DNA of 34,104 bases from the NCBI GenBank assembly GCA_023129535.1, contig JAGMBW010000135.1, forward strand, positions 1 to 34,104. The letters run 5' to 3'. This document shows, in pieces, positions 27,201-34,104 of the stretch. A program made the translations under genes and the position numbers. This DNA comes from Desulfobacterales bacterium. Lineage in GTDB: Bacteria; Desulfobacterota; Desulfobacteria; Desulfobacterales; C00003060. The notes below the pieces were generated by a model, which searched no databases, was not told the DNA's origin, and saw only the letters and a list, made by a program, of their open reading frames with translations. The stretch's first letter is position 1, and each line of letters begins with the position of its first letter.

Positions 27201-30200
27201 GCTTCTGTTTTGCCGGTTCCATTCAAACAGGTAGTATTGGGAATCATTCTGATACCGGAAAAGAACCCCCATCGTGTCGTCACCCGTGGAATGGATGTCC
27301 ACTGAAAAACTGTAGTCGTCCCAGGTGCCGTCGCTGGCGACAACATAAATACCGTACACGTCTCCTTCGGCCGCGTTGCCATCGTTGTTGGTCTGCTTAA
27401 GGATGCCGTCTGCTTCGACCCAGTTGCCCCCGCCCACAGGCGTGGCCCATATTGCCGGGTCAATCGTGTCATCCTCAAAATCGTCCAGGCTGCCATACCC
27501 TGAAAATCCAAAGCCAACAAAATTGACTGTAAGGGGGGCAAAACCTGAGGTGGCCGACAAGAGGCCTGTGGCTCCCAGGAAATCGCTTTCAAACACGGTC
27601 ACATCTATGTCTTCCGTGGTCATGAATCCCTCGTTGTCCATGGCTCGCAACGTGGGATGATAGAGCCCTGGGGTATCATAGGCATAATCCGCAGCCGCAG
27701 AAAGCGGCGAAAGCACATTGTAAATCCCGCTAAAGATGGCCACCTCTCCCAACTGTGTATAATTACCATGCCCGTAGTTCGAGGTGATAAGCATTTTGAC
27801 ATATTTTGCCGGCATCGCCGTAAAGGTGAAGGTTTGAAACCCGGCCTGGTTGGTAAGGGTAAACGTGGCTCCTTCAGCGATGGCCGTGAAGTCGCCCTCT
27901 TCAAGGCCCGTGGTAGACGCAAAAAGCTGGAAATTCTTTGCCCACCTGGTGCTGGATTCCGTGGTCTGGGGGTCGATGTCAAGGCGCTGTATGTTCCAGA
28001 TGTTACCTTCTGCCAGTGAGAATACGATCTCCTGGGGAAAGCCGGCATTGTATGCGCTGCACCATCCGCGGCTGTCGTTAGTGGCCACCACCCCGTCGAT
28101 GAGATTGGCTGCCGACCAGTTGGAGGTATTGTACTGGCTGGAAAAACTCACCACCTGGCCTGGCCCGGCGCTACCCCAATCATACGTGCCATCTCCATCA
28201 AAATCCCATTCATACCGAACAACGCTGCCGTCTTCATCCCTGGCTGAGCCGTCAAAGGATACATCAAGGGGGGCATTGCCGTGGGTGGTGTCTGCAGTCG
28301 GCTCCACATCCACTGGAGCCTTTTCTATGACCTGAAAGCTGACCGATGAACTCTCTTCAAGGCCACTATTATCCGTGACCCTGAACGTGGCCGTATAGGT
28401 GCCGGGGGAGGTAAATGAATAGAGCGTTACTCCAGTTGTCGTCGAGGACCAGTCGAAGGTTCCGTTCCCGTCAAAGTCCCACTCATAGAGAACGATCTCA
28501 CCATCGGCATCTGTCCCCTGGCCGACAAAGGCTACACCCTGCTTAAAATAAGGTCTACCGGATAAGGGTCGTTCGATCTGAGCCTGGGGAAGGGCCAACA
28601 CCGCAATGTTCACACTATCGGTATCGGTGAAACCGGCATTGTCTGTAACCATAAGGATGGGATGGTAGATTCCAGCTTGATTGTATGTATGACTGGTATC
28701 CCCGGTGGTGTCAGAGCTCCAGTCAATCGTACCGATACTGCCACTGACAACGACATCGTCAACATACCAACCGTCAGCGTTATAAGAGCCAGTATTGTTC
28801 AGCCGGAAGCGGATCATGACGTCCGACTCCCCGGCGTAGGCGCTCAGATCCACACGAACTTCGGTCCAGTCTGCCAGAGTACCTCGCGTGAATTTGGTGA
28901 ATTCTGTCCAGTTATTGCCATCATCCACTGAAACCTCCACCCAGCCTTCAGCATAATAACAGAAAGCATAGTGGTGCCAGAAACTCAAAGTCACCTGGGA
29001 AGAGGAGCTTAAGTCAAATGATCGGGTCACCAGGCTTGTATTCACATAGTCGACATAATCACCCAATGGGCTGTCGGTCCAGCAGTGGGTGCCACTGTGG
29101 GCATCTGAATCGATGATGCCCCACGGGACTTGGGCAGTCCAATTCCCTGAACCGGACTCCATATCGTCCTCAAAGGCCCCCTCAAAGTCCCACTCATAAA
29201 GGTCAATGGAACCATTGGGATCGTATGAGCCAGTACCTGAGAAATCCACGGTCAGAGGCGCAACCCCTGTATACGGGTCGGCACTCGCCACGGCAACTGG
29301 TTCTCCCCAGGTGACCTCTATGGTGAGCGAATCAGTGGAGGTATTTGCCTCATTGTCCGTCACACGCAGAGTCGGATGGTAGGTTCCCGCTTGTGTGTAC
29401 GTATAGGAGACGCTCCCAGACGTGCCTGTATGATCCTGGAACAGTTCTCCCACAACAACAACGTCGTCAATGTACCAACCGTCGCCATTGTACGTGTAAG
29501 TGTTGTTCAACCGGAAGCGGACCATAACATCCGACTCTCCAGCATAGGCGCTCATGTCCACCTGAGCCTGAGTCCAGTCGGCCTGGGTCCCGCTGAAATA
29601 GGTTAGTTGCGTCCAATCGCTCCCCTCGTCTGTGGAGACCTCTACCCGGCCATAGGCATACAAGGTGAATTCATGCCTGTGCCAGAAGGTCAGGGTCACG
29701 GGGTCAGATTCGCCTAAAGCGCTCAGGTCAAAGGATTTGCTGATAAGCGATACATCAGCGTTATCAGCATAGTCCTCCCCGGGGCTGTCAGTCCAGCAGT
29801 GGCTTGCGCTGTGAGAATCGGATTGGATCAGAGCCCAGGGCGTATAAGCCGTCCACTGGGAGGTTCCGGATTCCATGTCATCACGAAAAGGCGCAGTTGC
29901 AATATCGTCAAAATACCATTCGTAAAGCGTAATGGTGCCATCGTCAGAAGATCCGGAGGCATCAAAGTCCACCATCAGCGGCGCAATCCCGGTATAGGAA
30001 TCAGCGTTGGCCACGGCGATAGGGGTTCCCTCAGGAAGCACCTGGATGGTCTGGGTGGTCGTGTCTGTTCCTCCCTGGTCGCTAGTCACCGTGAGGGCAG
30101 CAGTATAGGCTCCGGCTGGAGTATAATCATGGGGAACGCTGGCCCCGCTGGCTGTCTGGCCATCCCCAAAATCCCAGGCATAGTCCGTAATGGCGCCCAC

Positions 30201-32330
30201 AGGTGTAGACGACCCGCTTCCATCAAATTGGACCGTCAAAGGGGCATTCCCTTTGACGACGTCCGCCAGCAGGACCGCGGTTGGCCTCCAGGCCGCAGGC
30301 AGGTTAGCTTCCACTTGTGTTGTGGCCGCTCCGGTCAACCCTGTATTATCCGTGACCTGAAACACCGGAGTGTAGGTCCCGACATTGGCGTATGTCGAAT
30401 AGGCGCTGCCGCTTCCAAGATTGTACCAGTCATAGCTGCCGTCGCCTTCGAAATCCCACTGATAAAACTCGATAGTTCCGTCCGGATCATTGCCGGTTCC
30501 TACCAGATTCGTCGTAAGAGGTGCGTCCCCGCTGTTCGGATTGGCGTAGGCCGAGGCCTGGGGACCGGCCTCATACACTTGAACGACCACGCTATCTATG
30601 GCTGTATCTCCAGCACTGTTTGTGACCTGGAACACAGCCGTGTAAGACCCCGGATCTGAATATTTGCGGGAGGTATCAGGATTGCTAAAATCGAAATAAT
30701 CCCACTCGCCGTCACCATTAAAATCCCAACGGTAGTTATCGATACGTCCCTCCACAGGGTCGATTGCCCGGCCGGTAAAAGAAAAATTTGTTACATTCGC
30801 TGTTCCGGTCAGCGGATCAGCGCTGGCTATGGCCGTCAACTGCCCCAGTTGCAGCATCTGGGTTGCATCGGTATCCGATAACCAATCATTGTCCGTTACC
30901 CGCAAGACAGGATTGTACATGCCGGGAGATGAAAAGGTGTGGGTTACAACAGGGGTATCTGCTGATTCATAGTCATAGGTTCCATCGCCATCAAAATCCC
31001 ACTCATACCGGATAATCTGCCCATCCACATCCCGGCTGCCACTGGCATCAAAGCGGACGTCCAGATTACCCAGCTTCTCCCAGGCAGCAACCGCCTCAGG
31101 CCGTCTGCGCGTGGCCGGTTCTTCACCGGGAACGGAAAGGACAAAAATGGGGTTGTTGAACCCGTCCAGACGGTGCAGTTCTGTTCCACCAGTTGATAAC
31201 TTAACCACCTGGTCATGATAATAGTCCGCCACCCAACATCCGCCTGTGAAAAGCTCGACCGAGACGGAAATAGGCCTGGACAATCCCCCGACTCGCAATC
31301 GCTCTATTACTCCGGATTGGGCCAACTTCACCACCTGGTTGTTGTTGTAATCAGCAACCCAGCAAGAATTATCCAGAGGATTGATGGAGACTGAGCGCGG
31401 GCTGGAAAAGCCGTTGGTCCTTCTAATCACCTGAACTCCGTTCTGGGCCACCAGCGCCACCTGATTGTTACCCGTATCAGCCACCCAGCAGGTTCCCTTC
31501 ACATAATTGACCGAGAGCGAGACTGGATCCTGGAAACCGGTAAGCACCGCATGGAATTCGGAGTCCGATCCGACGTCGTACCCGTCTGGTACATTGGCCA
31601 GCAGCTTGACGATGCGATCATTGTAGGTATCGGCGACCCAGCAGCTACCTTCATTATGGTTCACCGAAACCGATTTAGGACTATTAAAACCAATAAAGTT
31701 CTTGTGATAACCGGTGTTGTTGACCAGGTCATAACCATCAGGGGTATCCTCTGCGAGGCGAACAATACGGTCATTGCCTGTATCGGCGACCCAGCAACTA
31801 CCATCCAGGGAATTTACGGAAACCGATTCCGGCGCAGAAAAGCCGCTAATTCTTCGAAGGATGGGAGAGCCATCAGCATCATATTCCAGCCTGATGATCT
31901 CATTGGCGCCTTTGTTGGCTATCCAGGTGATGCCATTGGAGACATTAACGCCAACTGCTGTGGGATCATTCAGGTTCTCCAAAAGTCTGATCTGATTGCC
32001 CGTTTCTGCCCCCAACAAAACGACTCGGTCGTTGGCAAAATCGGCCACCCAGCAACCCTGGCTTCTTGCTATTCGGCCGAAGTAATCCCGAAGAATAGCC
32101 AGGTCTGCGTCGTCCACGGTTCCATCTCTATTAAGGTCGGCCCTGGGGTTCCAGTGGGCATCGCCGTCTGTTGAATCATAGGCACGGGAAAAGGTGATCA
32201 GATCAAACCCGTCCACGCGTCCTGACTCATCGATGTCCCCAGGCAGCGCCCATGCACTGGAATAGGGGGCAACGCCCGTTAATAAAAATATCAATGAAGC
32301 TATGAGAATCTTTAGATATGTTTTTGACAT
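21270..32330 (-). CDS. Giant exported PKD protein with nested binding domains
   Basis: The 3686-residue protein starts at ATG 32330, with AGGGGATG about eight bases upstream. A signal peptide (1-28) is followed by a two-loop dockerin (about 30-90; DIDESGRVDGFD and DLNRDGTVDDAD keep all calcium positions). Residues 92-397 hold seven NHL-type propeller blades (GSCWVADTGNDRIVRL). Eighteen PKD domains (motif Y-x-W-D-F-D-G-D-G) follow up to about 3377. Guest domains sit inside hosts: InhA/MAM-like at about 813-962 and 1052-1198, F5/8-type C at about 1392-1538, a LamG/thrombospondin-C-like sandwich at about 1613-1793, LamG at about 1980-2180 inside a second seven-blade propeller (1858-2397), and PA14 at about 2797-2967. 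Three FlgD-like Ig domains close the protein. No enzyme motif or anchor is seen. The domain types point to glycan or surface adhesion. Confidence 0.92.
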   Translation of the reverse strand: MSKTYLKILIASLIFLLTGVAPYSSAWALPGDIDESGRVDGFDLITFSRAYDSTDGDAHWNPRADLNRDGTVDDADLAILRDYFGRIARSQGCWVADFANDRVVLLGAETGNQIRLLENLNDPTAVGVNVSNGITWIANKGANEIIRLEYDADGSPILRRISGFSAPESVSVNSLDGSCWVADTGNDRIVRLAEDTPDGYDLVNNTGYHKNFIGFNSPKSVSVNHNEGSCWVADTYNDRIVKLLANVPDGYDVGSDSEFHAVLTGFQDPVSLSVNYVKGTCWVADTGNNQVALVAQNGVQVIRRTNGFSSPRSVSINPLDNSCWVADYNNNQVVKLAQSGVIERLRVGGLSRPISVSVELFTGGCWVADYYHDQVVKLSTGGTELHRLDGFNNPIFVLSVPGEEPATRRRPEAVAAWEKLGNLDVRFDASGSRDVDGQIIRYEWDFDGDGTYDYESADTPVVTHTFSSPGMYNPVLRVTDNDWLSDTDATQMLQLGQLTAIASADPLTGTANVTNFSFTGRAIDPVEGRIDNYRWDFNGDGEWDYFDFSNPDTSRKYSDPGSYTAVFQVTNSAGDTAIDSVVVQVYEAGPQASAYANPNSGDAPLTTNLVGTGNDPDGTIEFYQWDFEGDGSYDWYNLGSGSAYSTYANVGTYTPVFQVTDNTGLTGAATTQVEANLPAAWRPTAVLLADVVKGNAPLTVQFDGSGSSTPVGAITDYAWDFGDGQTASGASVPHDYTPAGAYTAALTVTSDQGGTDTTTQTIQVLPEGTPIAVANADSYTGIAPLMVDFDASGSSDDGTITLYEWYFDDIATAPFRDDMESGTSQWTAYTPWALIQSDSHSASHCWTDSPGEDYADNADVSLISKSFDLSALGESDPVTLTFWHRHEFTLYAYGRVEVSTDEGSDWTQLTYFSGTQADWTQAQVDMSAYAGESDVMVRFRLNNTYTYNGDGWYIDDVVVVGELFQDHTGTSGSVSYTYTQAGTYHPTLRVTDNEANTSTDSLTIEVTWGEPVAVASADPYTGVAPLTVDFSGTGSYDPNGSIDLYEWDFEGAFEDDMESGSGNWTAQVPWGIIDSDAHSGTHCWTDSPLGDYVDYVNTSLVTRSFDLSSSSQVTLSFWHHYAFCYYAEGWVEVSVDDGNNWTEFTKFTRGTLADWTEVRVDLSAYAGESDVMIRFRLNNTGSYNADGWYVDDVVVSGSIGTIDWSSDTTGDTSHTYNQAGIYHPILMVTDNAGFTDTDSVNIAVLALPQAQIERPLSGRPYFKQGVAFVGQGTDADGEIVLYEWDFDGNGTFDWSSTTTGVTLYSFTSPGTYTATFRVTDNSGLEESSSVSFQVIEKAPVDVEPTADTTHGNAPLDVSFDGSARDEDGSVVRYEWDFDGDGTYDWGSAGPGQVVSFSSQYNTSNWSAANLIDGVVATNDSRGWCSAYNAGFPQEIVFSLAEGNIWNIQRLDIDPQTTESSTRWAKNFQLFASTTGLEEGDFTAIAEGATFTLTNQAGFQTFTFTAMPAKYVKMLITSNYGHGNYTQLGEVAIFSGIYNVLSPLSAAADYAYDTPGLYHPTLRAMDNEGFMTTEDIDVTVFESDFLGATGLLSATSGFAPLTVNFVGFGFSGYGSLDDFEDDTIDPAIWATPVGGGNWVEADGILKQTNNDGNAAEGDVYGIYVVASDGTWDDYSFSVDIHSTGDDTMGVLFRYQNDSQYYLFEWNRQNRSGILHRRLLKRTAGGLEELATDDVAYESNRWYRIRIDVDGSQFAVYVDGELVMQGTDSDYTSGGVGLWCNSNDDTYFDNAAVAHDTPSQYKWDFGDGSPVFSSASTGAITYTYSTPGSYTATLTITDTGGTRSDSDSTQVRVLPAGIGWAKAWVTDRNHDKIVLLAADGQTVIKEVTGFNDPIFVAVNPSDGTCWVSDYYGHTVYKIQADAPDAYNVSSDRGFHQVFSGFNYPYDLDVDKRDGACWVVDRNNDRLVKIPASVDISRHVGYTTTGVAAGLGPNAYTATVVGDATPYTTAHLNGGIDLGGDSYLILPSSVLDGLGDFTFEAWFTHSFSHDGAVLSAARSGDDNALMVYLKSSGTSVHVYLEGSGKLEYTVPNLNDEGFHHLTLVRSGSDLSLYIDGAFIETKTANDIPLGVDPGGVIIGQEQDLVGGNFNSNEELDGVVDEIRVWNVVRTAQQISDSNNSELAGTESGLIAYWKCNAITPAADTLVRIGGFSNPQSVAVNGTDGVFWVADDGRDKVYRFEPDVTDGFTIGSESGSYTEIAGFSNPTHVAVDETDGTCWVADKSNHQAVKLAENGTAELVRVSGFDDPTRVAVNQTDGSVWVADKDHRQIVRLSADGTLELARAGGFHYYDFGLAVDSQTGQCWVTDTGNDDLKRLSPNGTQVSRKGGFYDPYDVDVISGEDSPENQNPPTASASADVYTGTIPFQANFTGSASDDNGSVVLYEWDFDGDGQFDYQSFASANASHIYDEQGYYQPVLRVTDNDGLVDYVHLSPVRVGHLTAEISASVTQGVGPLQVNFTASGFDPNGRITEYAWDFGGDGTYDATGASVDHTFQTQGSYSVVLRATGPSGTVYDAVIITVIPSPPTATATVTPDSGAPPLKIHLDGQASDADGSIVIYQWDYDGDGIFDWSSRTVDNTYFTYAQTGVYTATFRVIDNEGYEATDSKTITVNTPPEAAFDEATPVKGNEPLEVTFDASSSFDHDSGDSIISYDWDFGDGETATGASVAHEYTPAGTYTATLTVTDSYGGTGQATRAVFVRPAGTPTAVAKATPVTGTAPLTVDFTANSSTDDYTITNYAWDFGDWSLEGAYQLNETGYPTNQLFLGTWASTGCSDVTSMQEDILDHWPREGDTFGGKTWFAASDSDGNFNWDGVFGSHSNSYAYSHIYIYSPTDRVVRIKFGADDAARFWVNGTLAYEKTACEGVSIDKYSFEVTLNEGWNRILSSVSEGGGGWGLAYRFTDTDGNPLRLFYRVSGQIGYSSNTTGNTSHSYTTPGIYHAVLTVTDNDGNTDIDSVTITVLVPPGTPTAHAAADPSAGDVPLTVQFTGTGQDSDGSIVLYEWDFDGDGNFDWSSAVIGETQHVYSDTGTYVAVLRVTDNDGLQATDSVEIITGGVPPVAVPVAYPTSGPAPLRVKFNTKGTDADNTIRDFRWDFDGNGTYDFSSPISMTTEHTYNTPGTYNATLKVTDHDGFTHTASIEINVTVPGTPTVEAEASPRFGSGPLRVDFTAYATDQDGTIIQYRWDFGTGSGFEPATSSSQATYTYTQNGSYQAVVEVQDNDGNTATASVDVLVLDAGAPAVQASADPTEGPASLSVEFLGGGTPAAGDPIVKYEWDFNGDGAYDWDSASTGNAKHNYTQPGQYRALLKVTAQSGLYGLAAVDINVTPGFKVWRGRQSFDPLTGQTMPISVATCSSMKLTLRVVDEKGGLVRNLIANQNVGAGVHQYAWDGRNNNGQHVDPGVYYFIAEYESGGTRYVYDLTNTEGFQRQTPYQQYQSNFDPLSGDPLDIRFSLAKSAEVSMYVFAWNWGQDIRTILLKYPMTSGNKVVTWDGTDDDGNLIPTDTSYTISTSAWYLAENGMIVETRPLLSHVLTSPHYFSPAFNPYEEDLDLGISFFLSKQADVQATVWDFNSNMVRVLTGQQVSAGPNTIYWDGLNENGRLVAPGYYRVRLKAKDVAGNESQAVYSVFYLFY

Positions 32331-32525
32331 GTTTTCATCCCCTGTCTAAGTGGAATAAAATAGGTCTCGTTAGAACACGGTAGCTGTTTTTCCCTCATCT
32401 TTTCGAATGAAGGTCTTATCAGATAACTGCACACAATTGATGGATAGGTTTGAAAATTTGCAAAAAGAAGTAAGATGGCGTGGATACGGTGCGAAGCAAG
32501 CGGTTATCACAAAAATGTCCACCTG

Positions 32526-32759
32526 TCAATGAGCTATTTCACCCCAAATCCGCCGCTTCAATTTGGGCAGGTGTTTCTTGGGGCCTTTTGGGGCCATTTT
32601 TTTGTTTGTGAATGTTTTTGATCGCTCCCAGCGGCTGGGTTTTGGCTCAAAGCCGTAACGCCCCAGAAATACGCTGGATTTGCACGCAGCTATGCCGTGG
32701 CTTTTCCCCTTTGTGAAGTATTCGACCTCCTCCAGGTCATCCCGAAGGCACTGACGCAA
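32526..32759 (-). CDS. Short unassigned frame beside the transposase relic
   Basis: A 77-residue basic product (KKMAPKGPKKHLPKLKRRIW near its end) with no homology that I can name. It lies six bases from the transposase fragment in the same orientation and may be a shifted continuation of the same decayed element rather than a gene. Confidence 0.25.
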   Translation of the reverse strand: MRQCLRDDLEEVEYFTKGKSHGIAACKSSVFLGRYGFEPKPSRWERSKTFTNKKMAPKGPKKHLPKLKRRIWGEIAH

Positions 32760-32765
32760 ACATCG

Positions 32766-33208
32766 CTATCTTTGCTCGAATATCGAGTAACCATTTGAAA
32801 GAAAGCACACCTCTGCCCATTGTTTGCCTGTGTCAACCTCACGGCCCTTCACCTTCTTCGTAAGGGATTGCCATTCTGGCTCGGCCACTTCGGCTACAGC
32901 CTTCTTGAACTCCGGAGTCACATCATGTATGTCCTTCGCAAAACCCGACAAAAACCCTCATCCGCCTCAAGAATATCTAGATCATCCACACAGTCACCGC
33001 CAGCAAGGTTTAATAACACAAGCGATGTAATTACCTGGGAATCACTCCACCCACGCCCGTTTGCTCGCACTTCCAGGTGTTTTTCTGCTGACCTCGATAG
33101 CACCATCACGTGAGCCAAATCCAAGTAAACCGGCAATCCCGCCAGTGCCGTCATGCCTCCACCTTGGAGTTGCTCTTCGTACTTGAAAGGTAGCGCTCCT
33201 TGTGCCAT
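32766..33208 (-). pseudogene. IS1380-family transposase remnant, internally deleted and shifted
   Basis: Bases 33208-32918 encode the conserved N-terminus of IS1380 transposases (MAQGALPFKYEEQL, MTALAGLPVYLDLAHVM, VLLNLAGGDCVDDLDILEAD, EGFCRVL). Near 32940 the frame changes and the next segment, FAKDIHDVTPEFKKAVAEV and DTGKQWAEVCFLSNG, comes from well inside the same family. About 200 residues that would carry most of the DDE catalytic core are missing. Full IS1380 transposases are about 440-480 residues. The start keeps a good GAGGTGA site. The element cannot be active. Confidence 0.8.
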
Positions 33209-33343
33209 AATCGTGTCACCTCGTTGATGATAGTTTTGTTATGTCAAAAGCATTCTATCTGCTTGATTTCTCAAGCGCAACGAGGTTTTTTATTTTTTTG
33301 CCGGTGAATCAGGGGCGGGCGACCTTAGCTCAGTACGGAAAAA

Positions 33344-33374
33344 GGGGAGGGCACATTGTGCGCTCCCCTTTTTT
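33344..33374 (-). terminator. Bidirectional intrinsic terminator after the outer-membrane barrel gene
   Basis: GGGGAGGGCAC pairs with GTGCGCTCCCC with one mismatch, flanked by A-runs on the left and T-runs on the right, so a U-tract follows the stem on either strand. It lies 77 bases past the stop of the gene at 33451. Confidence 0.8.
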
Positions 33375-33450
33375 GGCATGCGCAAGGAAATTGCTATGAG
33401 GCGGATTGGATTTCATCACTTTCATCCCTCCGGGCCGGAGGCTGGAAAGT

Positions 33451-34053
33451 TCAGAAATGATAAGAAGCGCCAAGGGCGACCGATGTGTACTCTACATGGT
33501 CTACATCGCCTGTGCCAAAGACATAAACCCCTTCGAGTCCAAGTGAAAAATCAGGGTCGATGTACAAATCGAGGCCAAGGCCACACCGGGCTCCGAAACC
33601 CCAGTCGCTGGTCTCTGAGCTGCGGCCACCGTAAGAGATATCCTCATAGGCATTCATGGCGCCAAGCCCAACAACAGCATATGGGACAAATTTCTCGTAA
33701 GCAGGGCATGTGAACTTCCCGTTTAAGGTGAAGTTCATGACATCCAGGTCGTCCTCATTTGCTCCGCTCTTGGCTTCGAAAGGGGCAACATATTCAAACA
33801 TGGCCTCTGCCGAGAAGTACTTGTTCATTATATAACCGCCCCGGACCTGGAAGCCCCACGCGTCGTCAAAATCCACCTTGATAGGACCCGAGAACTTGTC
33901 CTTTGTCTGCCCTTCATCCAGGCTTTCAAAAGCATAAAGGCCATATAGACTGACATAATACTCCTTATCCTTTTTCTCCCTTGCCTCGGCACTTCCGGCT
34001 AAAATGAGAGCTGCGAATGACAACACTACCGCTACTGCTGCGATTTTCTTCAT
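33451..34053 (-). CDS. Outer-membrane beta-barrel protein
   Basis: ATG 34053 is preferred because the signal peptide MKKIAAVAVVLSFAALILAG begins there; an upstream GTG at 34089 only adds a poor leader, although no clear Shine-Dalgarno is seen for either. The 200-residue product alternates short strands ending in aromatic residues (YYVSLYGLYAF, WGFQVRGGYIM, YFSAEAMFEYV, FVPYAVVGLGAM, WGFGARCGLGLDLYI, FSLGLEGVYVF) and ends in YHF, the C-terminal aromatic signal recognised by the barrel assembly machinery. This fits the eight-strand OmpA/OmpW-like barrels of about 180-200 residues. It points to a Gram-negative host. Substrate or role not readable. Confidence 0.85.
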   Translation of the reverse strand: MKKIAAVAVVLSFAALILAGSAEAREKKDKEYYVSLYGLYAFESLDEGQTKDKFSGPIKVDFDDAWGFQVRGGYIMNKYFSAEAMFEYVAPFEAKSGANEDDLDVMNFTLNGKFTCPAYEKFVPYAVVGLGAMNAYEDISYGGRSSETSDWGFGARCGLGLDLYIDPDFSLGLEGVYVFGTGDVDHVEYTSVALGASYHF

Positions 34054-34104
34054 CGACCGGGTATATCTGACCAGGCCCGTCCTACGCACCCACAGCCAAC
34101 CAAC

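Noticed and set aside
29799-30659. A 286-residue plus-strand frame opposite the giant gene
   Set aside because: Antisense to regular PKD repeats; its periodic composition reflects those repeats and shows no domain of its own.
1-32330. A true cellulosome locus
   Set aside because: No glycoside hydrolase, carbohydrate esterase or multi-cohesin scaffoldin is visible; only single cohesins and dockerins on non-enzymatic proteins.

Overview
The window reads as chromosome from a Gram-negative bacterium, most likely of the Desulfobacterota (former Deltaproteobacteria). This is inferred from an outer-membrane beta-barrel gene, many Sec-exported surface proteins built from PKD, NHL, FlgD-like Ig, YD/RHS and cohesin/dockerin modules, an IS1380-type transposase remnant, and intergenic spaces full of short word-like repeats. 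No rRNA, tRNA or CRISPR array was seen.

Layout. Most genes lie on the minus strand. Bases 1-6588 hold a truncated exported Ig/dockerin protein, a cohesin plus carboxypeptidase-regulatory-like repeat protein, an STN-domain protein and a small exported protein. Bases 7003-10662 hold the only plus-strand operon, a complete binding-protein/permease/ATPase transporter of the ferric-iron type with a possible operator. Bases 10728-20952 hold seven minus-strand genes, read from right to left: a 1583-residue RHS protein, an exported protein of unknown function, a two-TM protein, a TolB-like propeller, a FlgD-like Ig protein, an exported ChrB-like protein and a cohesin-dockerin protein. Bases 21270-32330 are one 3686-residue exported protein. 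Bases 32526-33208 hold an IS1380 transposase relic, followed by an outer-membrane barrel gene.

How they may work together. Cohesin-like modules occur in two proteins and dockerin-like calcium loops in three, so the secreted proteins may bind each other non-catalytically. No glycoside hydrolase is visible, so this would not be a classical cellulosome. The giant protein is the most striking object. It has 18 PKD domains and two seven-repeat propellers, and six different binding-type domains are inserted inside PKD domains or a propeller rather than strung between them. Four of the five PKD insertions are at the same loop.

The non-coding DNA is also unusual. At least seven genes end in, or within about 30 bases of, a degenerate array of 7-8 base units, several followed by dispersed palindromes. 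Two compact inverted-repeat elements (5571-5858 and 21119-21261) and a possible structured leader before the RHS gene add to this. Several start codons were moved inward from the longest frame because the signal peptide and ribosome binding site point to an internal start.
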